The notes beneath the pieces were generated by a model that saw only the letters and a program-made list of their open reading frames with translations, did not search any database and had not been told where the DNA came from. From the NCBI RefSeq assembly GCF_039544265.1, contig NZ_BAABLI010000003.1, forward strand, positions 1 to 64,000: 64,000 bases of DNA, in the 5' to 3' direction. Within the stretch, counting starts at the first letter, position 1; each line of letters begins with the position of its first letter. The DNA is from Corallincola platygyrae (GTDB taxonomy: Bacteria; Pseudomonadota; Gammaproteobacteria; Enterobacterales; Neiellaceae). Shown here in pieces: positions 18,028-27,077 of the stretch. The position numbers and the translations under genes were made by a program.

Positions 18028-19590
18028 TCAAATATGTGTAGCCATATCTTTATCTTCTTTTGCTTCCTCTGCGGGAGCTGAAGGCGGACAGGTGGCTATT
18101 AGCTCGACTTTATCGTCCTCCTCAACCTGCTCAAGCTTCACTTCAAATCCCCATAGCCGGTGGAGGTGCTTAAGTACTTCATTGTAACTGGTGTCCAGGG
18201 GGATTCGTTGGTGAGGTATGTATCTCAGTGTGAGAGATCTGTCACCACGCAGGTCAACGTTGTAGACCTGAATATTGGGTTCGCGGTGGCTAAGGTTATA
18301 TTGTGCTGCTAACAGTTCACGGACTTTGCGATACCCGGCATCATTGTGGATCCAACCCACCTCCATAAAGTTCTGTTTGTCATCATCCAACAATGAAAAG
18401 AGTTTAAATTCCCTGATCAACTTGGGAGAGAGAAACTGAGCGATAAAACTCTCGTCCTTAAAGTTCTCCATCGCGAAGTGAACCGTCTTCAACCAGTCGC
18501 TGCCTGCGATATCAGGGAACCATTGCTTGTCCTCTTCATCCGGCTGTTCACAGATACGGCGAATATCCCTAAACATGGCAAAGCCTAAGGCGTAAGGGTT
18601 GATACCAGAGTAGTAGGGGCTGTTGTAGGGTGGTTGAGCGACTACGTTGGTGTGCGAATGGAGGAACTCCAGCATGAAGCGGTCGGTTAATTTGCCTTCG
18701 TCATATAGGTGGTTTAGCAGGGTGTAGTGCCAGAAACAGGCCCAACCTTCGTTCATCACCTGGGTCTGTTTTTGTGGATAGAAGTACTGCGAAATCTTGC
18801 GCACAATTCTGACCACTTCTCGCTGCCAGGGCTCAAGCAACGGCGCATTCTTTTCGATGAAGTAAAGAAGGTTTTCCTGTGGCTCAGGCGGAAACCTGTT
18901 TTTTTGGGCAACGCGGTTGGCCTGCTGTTTTGGTAATGTTCTCCACAAGTCGTTGACCTGAGATTGCAGATACTCTTCACGATCCTTTTGCCGTTTCTTT
19001 TCTTCAGCCAAGGATATTTCGGTAGGGCGCTTGTATCTGTCTACCCCCTGGTTCATCAGCGCATGACAGGAATCGATCACGGCTTCAACTTCGCTGGTGC
19101 CATGACGTTGCTCGCATTCAGCGATGTAGTTTTTAGCAAATACCAGATAATCGATAATTGAGCTGGCATCTGTCCAGGTTTTAAACAAGTAGTTATTCTT
19201 GAAGAAACTGTTGTGGCCATAACAGGCGTGTGCCATCACCAGCGCTTGCATGGTGACAGTGTTCTCTTCCATTAAGTAGGAGATGCAGGGTGCCGAGTTA
19301 ATCACAATCTCATAGGCCAGCCCCATTTGCCCACGTTTGTATGTTTGCTCCGTTTGAATAAAACGCTTGCCGAACGACCAGTGGCTGTAGCCTATTGGCA
19401 TGCCTACACTGGCGTAAGCGTCCATCATCTGCTCTGCGGTAATTACCTCAATCTGGTTTGGGTAGGTGTCCAACCCATAGATTTTTGCGACGCGGTCAAT
19501 TTCCGTTTCGTACTGTTCCAGCAGAGGGAAGTTCCAGTCTGGACCGTCATCCATTGGCGTTACATTTTTACTTTGCTTTTTAGCCATCAC
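18028..19590 (-). CDS. SpoVR family protein
   Basis: A 520-residue soluble protein of the SpoVR/YcgB family. Family stretches include PIGYSHWSFGKRF near residue 79, GLAYEIVINSAPCISYLMEEN near 105, and NEGWACFWHYTLLNHLY near 283. In non-sporulating bacteria these genes travel with prkA and yeaH, as here, and are linked to stationary phase or nutrient stress; the biochemical role is not known. It starts 6 bases after yeaH, so it is in the same operon. Confidence 0.93.
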   Translation of the reverse strand: MMAKKQSKNVTPMDDGPDWNFPLLEQYETEIDRVAKIYGLDTYPNQIEVITAEQMMDAYASVGMPIGYSHWSFGKRFIQTEQTYKRGQMGLAYEIVINSAPCISYLMEENTVTMQALVMAHACYGHNSFFKNNYLFKTWTDASSIIDYLVFAKNYIAECEQRHGTSEVEAVIDSCHALMNQGVDRYKRPTEISLAEEKKRQKDREEYLQSQVNDLWRTLPKQQANRVAQKNRFPPEPQENLLYFIEKNAPLLEPWQREVVRIVRKISQYFYPQKQTQVMNEGWACFWHYTLLNHLYDEGKLTDRFMLEFLHSHTNVVAQPPYNSPYYSGINPYALGFAMFRDIRRICEQPDEEDKQWFPDIAGSDWLKTVHFAMENFKDESFIAQFLSPKLIREFKLFSLLDDDKQNFMEVGWIHNDAGYRKVRELLAAQYNLSHREPNIQVYNVDLRGDRSLTLRYIPHQRIPLDTSYNEVLKHLHRLWGFEVKLEQVEEDDKVELIATCPPSAPAEEAKEDKDMATHI

Positions 19591-19596
19591 GCCCCC

Positions 19597-20868
19597 TTAT
19601 GCCGCCTGCCTGCGGAACAACTCTCTAAACACCGGATAAATATCTTCGACCGCTTTAATCCGTTGCATTGCAAAAGAGTCAAACTGGTCGAGCAACTTCT
19701 CATACTCATGCCACAGGGTTTGGTGGGGTCTGTGGGTGATTTCGATATAGGTGTAGTAACGCACCAATGGCAGCAGTTTTTTACTCAATAGCTCGTAACA
19801 GTGGGGGCTATCGTCAGCCCAGTTATCACCGTCAGACGCCTGCGCTGCGTAGATATTCCACTGATCTGATGGGTATCTGTCATCGATGATCTGTTTCATC
19901 AATTTCAGTGCGCTGGAGACTATGGTGCCGCCTGTTTCCTGGCTATAAAAGAACTCGTGTTCATCTACTTCCTTGGCCTGGGTGTGATGGCGTATATAGA
20001 TGACATCTATGTTCTGGTAGGTACGGGTCAAAAACAGGTAGAGCAAAATGTAGAAACGTTTGGCCATCTCCTTAGTGGCCTGATCCATCGAGCCGCTGAC
20101 ATCCATCAGGCAGAACATCACGGCTTTGGAGGTGGGCACGGGGCGCTTCACAAAGTTATTGAAGCGCAGATCAAAGGTGTCGATAAAAGGGGTGGCTGCA
20201 ATACGCTTTTTCAGCTCATCGAGCTCTTTTTTCAGGCGCTTGATGGCCGCACTGTTTCTGGGTTTTTCGGCTTCGAGCTGTTTAAGCTCCTCTTCCAGCT
20301 CTCTGGCTTTGCGCTTCTTCCCTGAGTTCATCGCAGTACGACGGGCCAGAGACTGACGTAGTGAACGAACAATGTTGATGTTGGTCGGCACACCATCTGT
20401 GGTGTAACCCGCGCGATAAGTTTTGAATTCGGTAAGTTTGTCGAGCGTATTTTTTTTAAGGTTTGGTAGCTCCAGATCTTCGAACAGCAGGTCAAGGTAC
20501 TCATCTTTGGAGATGTTAAATACGAATTGATCTTCGCCTTCACCGCTATCACTGGCTTCGCCGTCACCGCTACCACCCGCGCCACCTTGCGGGCGTTCAA
20601 TTTGATCACCGGGTATAAATCTGTCGTTGCCAGGCAATACCTGTTCTCGATGACCTCCTTGACCCTGATGAAAGATAGGTTCGGAAATATCGCGTGTAGG
20701 AATACTAACCTTTTCGCCCTTGTCTGCATCAGTGACGCCTCGTTTTGAGATGGCGTCAGACATCGCCTTCTTGATTTGCTGTTTATAGCGCCTCAAGAAG
20801 CGTTGCCGGTTGACCGTGCTCTTCTTCTTACTGTTGAGTCGTCGATCAATAAAATGCGCCATCGACAC
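19597..20868 (-). CDS. yeaH: YeaH family protein (DUF444, VWA-like)
   Basis: A 423-residue protein with a basic N-terminus (MSMAHFIDRRLNSKKKSTVN), a Gly/Glu-rich segment near residues 85-115, a charged coiled-coil region near 195-230, and a von Willebrand A-like domain with the metal-site motif DVSGSMDQATKE near 245. TGGTIVSSAL and WNIYAAQASDGDNW follow. The partner PrkA kinase and SpoVR are its neighbours on each side. The molecular function is not established. Confidence 0.93.
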   Translation of the reverse strand: MSMAHFIDRRLNSKKKSTVNRQRFLRRYKQQIKKAMSDAISKRGVTDADKGEKVSIPTRDISEPIFHQGQGGHREQVLPGNDRFIPGDQIERPQGGAGGSGDGEASDSGEGEDQFVFNISKDEYLDLLFEDLELPNLKKNTLDKLTEFKTYRAGYTTDGVPTNINIVRSLRQSLARRTAMNSGKKRKARELEEELKQLEAEKPRNSAAIKRLKKELDELKKRIAATPFIDTFDLRFNNFVKRPVPTSKAVMFCLMDVSGSMDQATKEMAKRFYILLYLFLTRTYQNIDVIYIRHHTQAKEVDEHEFFYSQETGGTIVSSALKLMKQIIDDRYPSDQWNIYAAQASDGDNWADDSPHCYELLSKKLLPLVRYYTYIEITHRPHQTLWHEYEKLLDQFDSFAMQRIKAVEDIYPVFRELFRRQAA

Positions 20869-20897
20869 CTCCCGTTAGTTGTTGGAGCCTGCAAATA

Positions 20898-22832
20898 CTA
20901 AGTCGACTTCCTGACTCTTAGATACCACTCAGAAAGCAGGTGGACCTGTTTCTGGGTGTATCCTTTCTCCATCATACGGGCGACGAAGTCTTCATGTTTC
21001 TTCTGATCTTCGGCCGATGTTTTTGCATTGAACGAGATAACAGGTAGAAGGTCTTCCGTGTTTGAGAACATCTTTTTCTCTATCACGGTACGAAGCTTCT
21101 CGTAACTGGTCCAGTTGGGGTTCTTGCCGTTGTTATTGGCTTTGGCCCTGAGCACGAAATTCACTATTTCATTACGGAAGTCTTTGGGGTTACTGATCCC
21201 CGCTGGCTTTTCAATCTTTTCCAGCTCTGCATTCAATGCTGCGCGGTCAAATAGCTGACCAGTTTCGGGGTCTCGATAATCCTGGTCCTGTATCCAGAAA
21301 TCGGCATAGGTGACATAACGGTCAAAAATGTTTTGGCCATATTCGGAGTAGCTTTCAAGGTAAGCGGTCTGGATCTCCTTACCAATAAACTCGACATATT
21401 TCGGGATCAGATAGCCTTTCAGGTGCTCCAGATATGCGTCGGCAGTTTCCTGTGGGAATTGCTCACGCTCAATCTGTTGCTCAAGCACGTAGAACAAATG
21501 CACTGGGTTGGCGGCCACTTCAGCATGGTCGAAGTTGAAGACACGGGATAGAATCTTGAAAGCGAAACGGGTGGATAGACCGCTCATGCCCTCATCGACG
21601 CCGGCAAAATCTCTGTACTCCTGGTAGGACTTAGCTTTGGGATCTGTGTCTTTGAGGCTTTCACCATCGTAGACCCGCATTTTCGAGTAGATGCTGGAGT
21701 TTTCTGGGTCCTGCAGGCGAGACAACACGCTGAATCTTGCTAGTATATCCAGTGTGCCAGGCGCACAAGGCGCGCCGACCAATTCCGAGTGCTCTAGCAG
21801 CTTGTCATAAATTCGAATCTCTTCTGAGACTCTCAGGCAATAAGGCACTTTGACAATGTAAACACGGTCGAGGAACGCCTCATTGTTCTTATTGTTTCGG
21901 AAGCTCTGCCACTCAGATTCATTGGAGTGAGCGAGAATGATACCGCGATACGGCAATGCCGACAGACCCTCTGTCGGGTTGTAATTTCCTTCCTGAGTCG
22001 CCGTCAGCAACGGATGCAGCACCTTGATGGGTGCTTTAAACATCTCGACAAACTCCATCAGCCCCTGGTTTGCTCGGCACAGGGCGCCAGAGTAGCTATA
22101 GGCATCAGGGTCGTCCTGAGAGAAGTGCTCCAACTGGCGAATGTCCACTTTGCCCACCAGTGAACTGATGTCCTGATTGTTCTCATCCCCTGGTTCAGTT
22201 TTGGCGACGGCAATTTGGTCGAGTATCGAGGGAAATACTTTAACCACTTTAAACTCGGTGATATCACCGCCAAACTCGCGCAACCGCTTTGCAGCCCAGG
22301 GAGACATGATGCTTCCTAGGTAACGCTTAGGGATGCCATAATCTTTTTCGAGAATGTCGCCATCTTCAGCAGCGTCAAACAGACAAAACGGGTGGTCGTT
22401 GACCGGGCTACGCTGGCCTTTGACCGAGAGAGTATAGATGGGAACATGTTGCATCAGCTGCTTCAGCTTTTCCGCCAGAGATGACTTACCACCACCTACG
22501 GGACCAAGCAGGTAAAGGATCTGCTTTTGTTCCTCAAGCCCTTGGGCTGAGTGTTTCAGATACGCCACTATCTGCTCAATGGAATCTTCCATTCCATAAA
22601 ACTCTTTGAATGCCGGGTACCGGGCGATAACGCGGTTAGAAAATATCCGGGACAATACGGCGTGCTGAGAGGTATCAACCATCTCAGGTTCACCGATTGC
22701 GATAAGCAGGCGTTCAGCAGCGGATGCGTACGCGCTACGGTCTTTCTTACACAGCTCGAGGAACTCTTTTAGAGAGTATTCCTCTTCCTGTGTAGCCTCA
22801 TAGCGTTGTTGATAATGCTCGAAGATCCCCAT
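20898..22832 (-). CDS. prkA: PrkA family serine protein kinase
   Basis: The protein belongs to the PrkA/YeaG family, an AAA+ ATPase-like N-terminal domain joined to a kinase-like C-terminal domain, linked to nitrogen or nutrient stress responses. The Walker A motif GPVGGGKS is at residues 110-117, with YTLSVKGQRSPVNDHPF near 134 and IILAHSNESEW near 297. The frame is open to 22862, but the family start MGIFEHYQQRYEATQ and a GGGGGA ribosome binding site point to ATG 22832, giving 644 residues, the same as E. coli YeaG. It is the first gene of prkA-yeaH-spoVR. Confidence 0.95.
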   Translation of the reverse strand: MGIFEHYQQRYEATQEEEYSLKEFLELCKKDRSAYASAAERLLIAIGEPEMVDTSQHAVLSRIFSNRVIARYPAFKEFYGMEDSIEQIVAYLKHSAQGLEEQKQILYLLGPVGGGKSSLAEKLKQLMQHVPIYTLSVKGQRSPVNDHPFCLFDAAEDGDILEKDYGIPKRYLGSIMSPWAAKRLREFGGDITEFKVVKVFPSILDQIAVAKTEPGDENNQDISSLVGKVDIRQLEHFSQDDPDAYSYSGALCRANQGLMEFVEMFKAPIKVLHPLLTATQEGNYNPTEGLSALPYRGIILAHSNESEWQSFRNNKNNEAFLDRVYIVKVPYCLRVSEEIRIYDKLLEHSELVGAPCAPGTLDILARFSVLSRLQDPENSSIYSKMRVYDGESLKDTDPKAKSYQEYRDFAGVDEGMSGLSTRFAFKILSRVFNFDHAEVAANPVHLFYVLEQQIEREQFPQETADAYLEHLKGYLIPKYVEFIGKEIQTAYLESYSEYGQNIFDRYVTYADFWIQDQDYRDPETGQLFDRAALNAELEKIEKPAGISNPKDFRNEIVNFVLRAKANNNGKNPNWTSYEKLRTVIEKKMFSNTEDLLPVISFNAKTSAEDQKKHEDFVARMMEKGYTQKQVHLLSEWYLRVRKST

Positions 22833-22976
22833 TGGAAAATCCCCCCTAGAATACACGCACAAGTTACCTGGCTACTCAGGTTAGGAACCAAGCCCATACA
22901 TATATAGAGTAGTCTCTGACTGATTTACTTGCGGAAAAGGTGAAAATTCTCGAAGAAATTTTGTAAAGCGGATAAC

Positions 22977-23004
22977 AAAACGCCCCGCTAATGCGAGGCG
23001 TTTT
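22977..23004. terminator. sodB terminator
   Basis: AAAACGCC / GGCGTTTT with an inner CGC / GCG pairing and A and T runs on the two sides. It lies 23 bases after the sodB stop on the minus strand. Confidence 0.8.
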
Positions 23005-23026
23005 GTGAGCTGGCGTGAATTTGTGA

Positions 23027-23608
23027 TTAAGCGAAGTTGCTTGTCACGAATTCCCAGTTTACCAGCGCCCAGAATGCTTTCATGTAGTCAGGGCGCAGGT
23101 TGCGATAGTCGATGTAGTAAGCGTGCTCCCACAGGTCCACGGTCATCAGAGGTGTTACACCTTCTTCAGTCAGTGGTGTCGCTGCGTTTGAGGTGTTGAC
23201 GATGTCCAGGCTGCCGTCAGCCTTTTTCACCAGCCAGGTCCAGCTAGAGCCAAAGTTGTTGATTGCGCTGTCAGTGAACTTAGCTTTGAAGTCCTCGAAA
23301 GAACCAAAAGCTGCGGTAATGGCTTCAGCCAGTGCGCCGCTAGGCTCGCCGCCGCCATTTGGGCTCAGGCAGTGCCAGTAGAAGGTGTGGTTCCAGATCT
23401 GGGCAGCATTGTTGAAAACGCCACCTGAAGAAGACTTCACTACCTCTTCAAGGCTCTTGCCTTCAAACTCGGTGCCTTCAACCAGGCCGTTCAGCTTAAC
23501 GACATAGGTGTTGTGATGCTTGCCGTAGTGGTATTCCAGTGTCTCGGCAGAGATGTGCGGTTCCAGCGCGTCTTTCGCATACGGCAGAGCAGGAAGTTCA
23601 AATGCCAT
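23027..23608 (-). CDS. sodB: Superoxide dismutase, iron type
   Basis: SodB turns superoxide into O2 and H2O2 in the cytoplasm. The 193-residue protein has the metal ligands in their usual settings: His in EYHYGKHHNTYV (residue 27), His in WNHTFYWHCLSP (near 73), and Asp and His in DLWEHAYYIDYRN (near 157-161). The segment NNFGSSWTWLV and GGGEPSG near residue 85 favour the Fe type over the Mn type. Confidence 0.95.
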   Translation of the reverse strand: MAFELPALPYAKDALEPHISAETLEYHYGKHHNTYVVKLNGLVEGTEFEGKSLEEVVKSSSGGVFNNAAQIWNHTFYWHCLSPNGGGEPSGALAEAITAAFGSFEDFKAKFTDSAINNFGSSWTWLVKKADGSLDIVNTSNAATPLTEEGVTPLMTVDLWEHAYYIDYRNLRPDYMKAFWALVNWEFVTSNFA

Positions 23609-23670
23609 CTGTTCTTATCTCCATTTTTCAGAGCCTTTCGCAGGCTCTTAAGGGGTTGGGAATCAAAAAA

Positions 23671-23815
23671 GGGTTTCTTTTCTTTGCTGTGTGTTTACGT
23701 TTTTGGCTCAGCCACCTATATCTGTTGCTTAGCCTCACTACTTACGTAGATTGTTTGTTGTTCTTAAACGCATTTTCAGTGAACAAAGTTCATACAGCAA
23801 AGAAAAACAACCTCT
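23671..23815. repeat. Diverged partial copy of the 265-bp element family
   Basis: CTCACTACTTACGTAGATTG resembles the inner hairpin of the element at 44212-44476, and GAACAAAGTTCATACAGCAAAG resembles its end. The outer bases TTCTTTGCTGT and ACAGCAAAGAA are inverted repeats of each other. About half of the full element is missing. It fills much of the 360-base gap between sodB and grxD; the remaining part has no other feature that I can see. Confidence 0.5.
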
Positions 23816-23968
23816 AAGCATTCTACTGAGTTATTGGAAAGTGTGAAGTAGGTACGCAAAAAATTATCTCAGCGCAAAGAAAGCCCATAAAAATTGTGTG
23901 CTGAAATTTCGTGATCAACCCCGTACAATGGGCCCAATTGCAGATTTAGTTATTATCAGAGAGAGACC

Positions 23969-24310
23969 ATGGAAACGATCGAACGTATTAAGAAACAGAT
24001 CGCCGAGAACCCAATTCTTCTGTACATGAAAGGCTCACCTAAGTTGCCAAGCTGTGGCTTTTCTTCTCAGGCTGCACAGGTGGTGATGTCATGTGGCGAA
24101 AAGTTTGCCTACGTTGATATCCTGCAGAACCCGGAAATTCGTGCTGAATTGCCAAAGTATGCAAACTGGCCAACGTTTCCACAGCTCTGGATTGACGGTG
24201 AGCTGATTGGCGGTTGCGACATTATGGTTGAGATGTTCCAGAAAGGTGAGCTTCAACCTCTGGTCAAAGAGACCGCAGATAAATATCGTACCGAAGAACC
24301 AGAAGCTTAA
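23969..24310 (+). CDS. grxD: Monothiol glutaredoxin
   Basis: Grx4-type glutaredoxin that binds and passes on a [2Fe-2S] cluster with glutathione. The 113-residue protein has the monothiol active site CGFS at residues 29-32 within KGSPKLPSCGFSSQA. WPTFPQLWIDGELIGG near 64-79 and CDIMVEMFQKGEL form the glutathione-binding part. A strong terminator follows. Confidence 0.96.
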   Translation: METIERIKKQIAENPILLYMKGSPKLPSCGFSSQAAQVVMSCGEKFAYVDILQNPEIRAELPKYANWPTFPQLWIDGELIGGCDIMVEMFQKGELQPLVKETADKYRTEEPEA

Positions 24311-24330
24311 TAAGCGACTTGTTCGAAGAT

Positions 24331-24358
24331 AAAAAAACCGGCGTAAGCCGGTTTTTTT
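24331..24358. terminator. grxD terminator
   Basis: AAAAAAACCGGC / GCCGGTTTTTTT with a GTAA loop. It also suits the converging minus-strand gene that ends at 24376. Confidence 0.9.
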
Positions 24359-24375
24359 ATCTGTTCGGATTGGCA

Positions 24376-24801
24376 TTAGTTGCTGTTAAACCAATCCCAA
24401 ATCCCAAGTGAGTGGTCAGGAAATAGATCGATGCCTGCCGCAGATTTCAGTAGATAAAGCCCCAGCAGACCAATCAGCAATCCGACACAGACAAACCCTG
24501 TGAGCATAGCGGCAGATATCAGGTTGTGAATTCGCTTTTGGCCTGGTGTCAGGTGCCTGCGGTTTCGGCCAAACAGCATCACATAGTAGTAACGGTGTCG
24601 CCAACCACGGAATGAGCCGCGCACATCAACGGCATGTTCGCCCCAGCCGCGAGAGCCCACGGCAACCTTCAGGTGCATTAGCTGCTCTTCTGTGAAACTC
24701 TCCTGAACAGAGTGAGGCATGCGTTCAAATAGTCGAAGGATGACAGGATCATCTATCAAAGAGCCTGCTGTTTTCGATTCTCTATTTTTCATTGATTCCA
24801 T
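24376..24801 (-). CDS. Hypothetical membrane protein
   Basis: I do not recognise the function. The 141-residue protein has a soluble N-terminal half with MPHSVQESFTEEQL near residue 29, and a basic, aromatic segment WRHRYYYVMLFGRNRRHL near 67-84. One long hydrophobic stretch follows at about 95-120, then a short acidic tail. Similar WG-x-H ... RYY ... GRNRR patterns occur in small unknown proteins of marine gammaproteobacteria. It starts 36 bases before the antiporter gene's end, so co-transcription is not indicated by overlap but is possible with the downstream gene. Confidence 0.6.
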   Translation of the reverse strand: MESMKNRESKTAGSLIDDPVILRLFERMPHSVQESFTEEQLMHLKVAVGSRGWGEHAVDVRGSFRGWRHRYYYVMLFGRNRRHLTPGQKRIHNLISAAMLTGFVCVGLLIGLLGLYLLKSAAGIDLFPDHSLGIWDWFNSN

Positions 24802-24837
24802 TCTCTACTGCTTAATACATCTATGGAAACCATTGGC

Positions 24838-26169
24838 TTAAAGAACCATGGCCGCCAACCAACCAAATGCTAAGAGCGGTAGGTTGTAATGGATAAAGGT
24901 AGGAACCACGGTATCCCATATGTGGTCGTGTTGGCCGTCAACATTTAACCCTGAGGTTGGTCCTAGCGTTGAATCTGATGCCGGTGAACCTGCATCTCCA
25001 AGTGCTGCCGCTGTGCCTACCAATGCGATGGTTGCTGGCACTGAGAAACCAAGCGAGATAGCCAGCGGCACATACAGCGTAGCAATCACTGGAATTGTCG
25101 AGAATGATGAACCGATGCCCATAGTAATCAACAACCCAATCACCAGCATGGTGATGGCGGCCAGAGCCTTGTTCTCGCCCATATGCCCCGAAACTACGGC
25201 TATCAGACTATCGACATCACCTGTGGTTTTCATAACGGCGGCAAAACCAGCGGCGCTGATCATGATAAAGCCGATCATGCCCATCATTCTCACCCCTTGG
25301 GTAAACAGGGCGTGGGTTTGAGTTAACTTAATACTTTGACCGATCCAAAGCACAATCAGGCCAGTCAGCGAACCAATAACAATAGATTCGGTGTACAGCT
25401 GAATGCCCAAAGCACAAACAATTGCAGCCAATGGAGCCCAGAGCTGGCGCTCTTCTTCACCGCTTGATTCAGGCTCGACAGCTTTGATTGCCGCTTCATC
25501 ATAGTGGCGCTGTTTGCGGTAAGTGAAAAAGGCGAGGGCAAGTCCCACAAACATGCCGCAAGCAGGGATTAACATCGCCGGAGCAACGTCCGCAGCCTGA
25601 ACCTCCAAACCATTGGTATTCAAGTTTGTCAGCAGAATCTCATTTAAGAATATTCCGCCAAAGCCAACGGGTAGCAGCATGTATGGGGTCGTCAGGCCAA
25701 AGGTGATAACACATGCGACCAGTCTGCGGTCTAACTTCAATTCGCTCATTAGGTGCAACAATGGGGGCACCAAAATAGGAATAAACGCAATATGCACGGG
25801 GATCAGGTTTTGGCTGGAGACAGATACTGCAAGCAAGGCAAACAGCAGCAGGTGCTTGGCCCAGGCTTTTTGTCTCTCATCATTGCCACCACCAAGCCTT
25901 TTTATGACGTGTTCGGCTAAATAGTCGGTGATACCGCTATTTGAGAGGGCCGCAGCAAATGCACCTAACATGGCGTAACTAAGTGCGATGCTGGCGCCAT
26001 TGCCTAGGCCGCCATTAAAAGCGGTTAATGTATCTGTAAGTGATAATCCACCAATAACCCCGCCGGCCAGCGCACTGATCACAAGCGCTATAACTACGTT
26101 TACACGTAGCAAGCTCAATCCGAGCACGAGCAGTACAGAGATAACGACTGCATTCATTGAAAAATCCAA
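24838..26169 (-). CDS. Na+/H+ antiporter family protein
   Basis: A 443-residue inner-membrane protein with ten or more hydrophobic segments. Features include ALAGGVIGGLSLTDTLTAFN near residues 33-52, NSGITDYLAEHVI near 77, SSQNLIPVHIAFIPILVPP near 118, and GSPASDSTLGPTSGLN near 402. These are marks of the NhaC-related YuiF-type antiporter family. The transported ion cannot be fixed from sequence; a Na+/H+ or amino-acid exchange role is likely. Confidence 0.82.
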   Translation of the reverse strand: MDFSMNAVVISVLLVLGLSLLRVNVVIALVISALAGGVIGGLSLTDTLTAFNGGLGNGASIALSYAMLGAFAAALSNSGITDYLAEHVIKRLGGGNDERQKAWAKHLLLFALLAVSVSSQNLIPVHIAFIPILVPPLLHLMSELKLDRRLVACVITFGLTTPYMLLPVGFGGIFLNEILLTNLNTNGLEVQAADVAPAMLIPACGMFVGLALAFFTYRKQRHYDEAAIKAVEPESSGEEERQLWAPLAAIVCALGIQLYTESIVIGSLTGLIVLWIGQSIKLTQTHALFTQGVRMMGMIGFIMISAAGFAAVMKTTGDVDSLIAVVSGHMGENKALAAITMLVIGLLITMGIGSSFSTIPVIATLYVPLAISLGFSVPATIALVGTAAALGDAGSPASDSTLGPTSGLNVDGQHDHIWDTVVPTFIHYNLPLLAFGWLAAMVL

Positions 26170-26301
26170 CTGTTAGCTAAGCTGTATATTGTGCGCAAGC
26201 CGCAAACTCTATGCCAGTGGAATTTGGCTTGGAGTTGACTATGTTTGGTGTCAGGATTGGTTAATAAGGAAGCGGTCAGCACGAATATCTGACTGAAATG
26301 C

Positions 26302-26330
26302 TTGGTTACTCGCAAGTGGATCCTTATACT
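26302..26330 (+). promoter_or_regulatory. Candidate promoter of the peroxiredoxin gene
   Basis: TTGGTT (26302-26307) and TATACT (26325-26330), spaced by 17 bases, resemble a sigma-70 promoter. They lie about 75 bases before the peroxiredoxin ATG. No clear OxyR site was found. Confidence 0.45.
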
Positions 26331-26405
26331 CTTGCATCTGATCGGAACTGATAACAAACTCGTAGGTCGGAAGACCTAACTCATTAAATAAAATGGAGAA
26401 GCGAC

Positions 26406-27011
26406 ATGAGTGTACTCGTAGGCCGCCCAGCCCCTGATTTTACTGCTCCTGCAGTCCTGGCAAATGGTGACATTGTTGATGCGTTCAATCTGAAAGAAGC
26501 AATCAGCGGTAAGCCAGCGGTTATTTTCTTCTACCCACTGGACTTCACTTTTGTGTGCCCGTCAGAGCTGTTGGCATTCGATCACCGTATGGCTGAGTTC
26601 GAAAAACGTGGTGTTGAGGTTATCGGTGTTTCTATCGACTCTCACTTCACTCACAACGCATGGCGCAACACACCGGTAGATCAAGGCGGTATCGGTCCGG
26701 TTAAATACCCACTGGTTGCTGACATCACTCACTCTATCTGTCAGGCGTATGACGTTGAGCACCCAGAAGCGGGCGTTGCGTTCCGCGGCTCTTTCCTGAT
26801 CGACAAAGAAGGCCTGGTTCGTCATCAGGTAGTTAACGATCTGCCTCTGGGCCGTAACGTAGACGAAATGCTGCGTATGGTTGATGCGCTGCAGTTCCAC
26901 GAAGAGCACGGCGAAGTTTGTCCTGCTGGTTGGACTGATGGTGACAAAGGTATGGATGCAAGCCCTGAAGGCGTTGCAGCTTACCTGTCTGAGAATGCTG
27001 ACAAGCTGTAA
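26406..27011 (+). CDS. 2-Cys peroxiredoxin (AhpC/Tsa type)
   Basis: It reduces hydrogen peroxide and organic peroxides. The peroxidatic Cys is C51 in FYPLDFTFVCPSELLAF, and the resolving Cys lies in HGEVCPAGW near residue 170. The 201-residue length and the GVAFRGSFLIDKEGLVRHQV segment fit typical 2-Cys enzymes. There is no ahpF-like reductase nearby, so thioredoxin may be the donor. GGAGAAG lies just before the ATG, and a terminator follows. Confidence 0.93.
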   Translation: MSVLVGRPAPDFTAPAVLANGDIVDAFNLKEAISGKPAVIFFYPLDFTFVCPSELLAFDHRMAEFEKRGVEVIGVSIDSHFTHNAWRNTPVDQGGIGPVKYPLVADITHSICQAYDVEHPEAGVAFRGSFLIDKEGLVRHQVVNDLPLGRNVDEMLRMVDALQFHEEHGEVCPAGWTDGDKGMDASPEGVAAYLSENADKL

Positions 27012-27026
27012 ATCAGTATTTGAAAT

Positions 27027-27057
27027 AAAAAAGGCTGCCTATTGGCAGCCTTTTTTA
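27027..27057. terminator. Terminator between peroxiredoxin gene and rnt
   Basis: AAAAAAGGCTGCC / GGCAGCCTTTTTT with a TATT loop; works for both converging genes. Confidence 0.9.
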
Positions 27058-27077
27058 TTCAGATTCTCTGGTCACTA

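Noticed and set aside
22833..22862. Extended start of prkA
   Set aside because: The family N-terminus and ribosome binding site fit ATG 22832.
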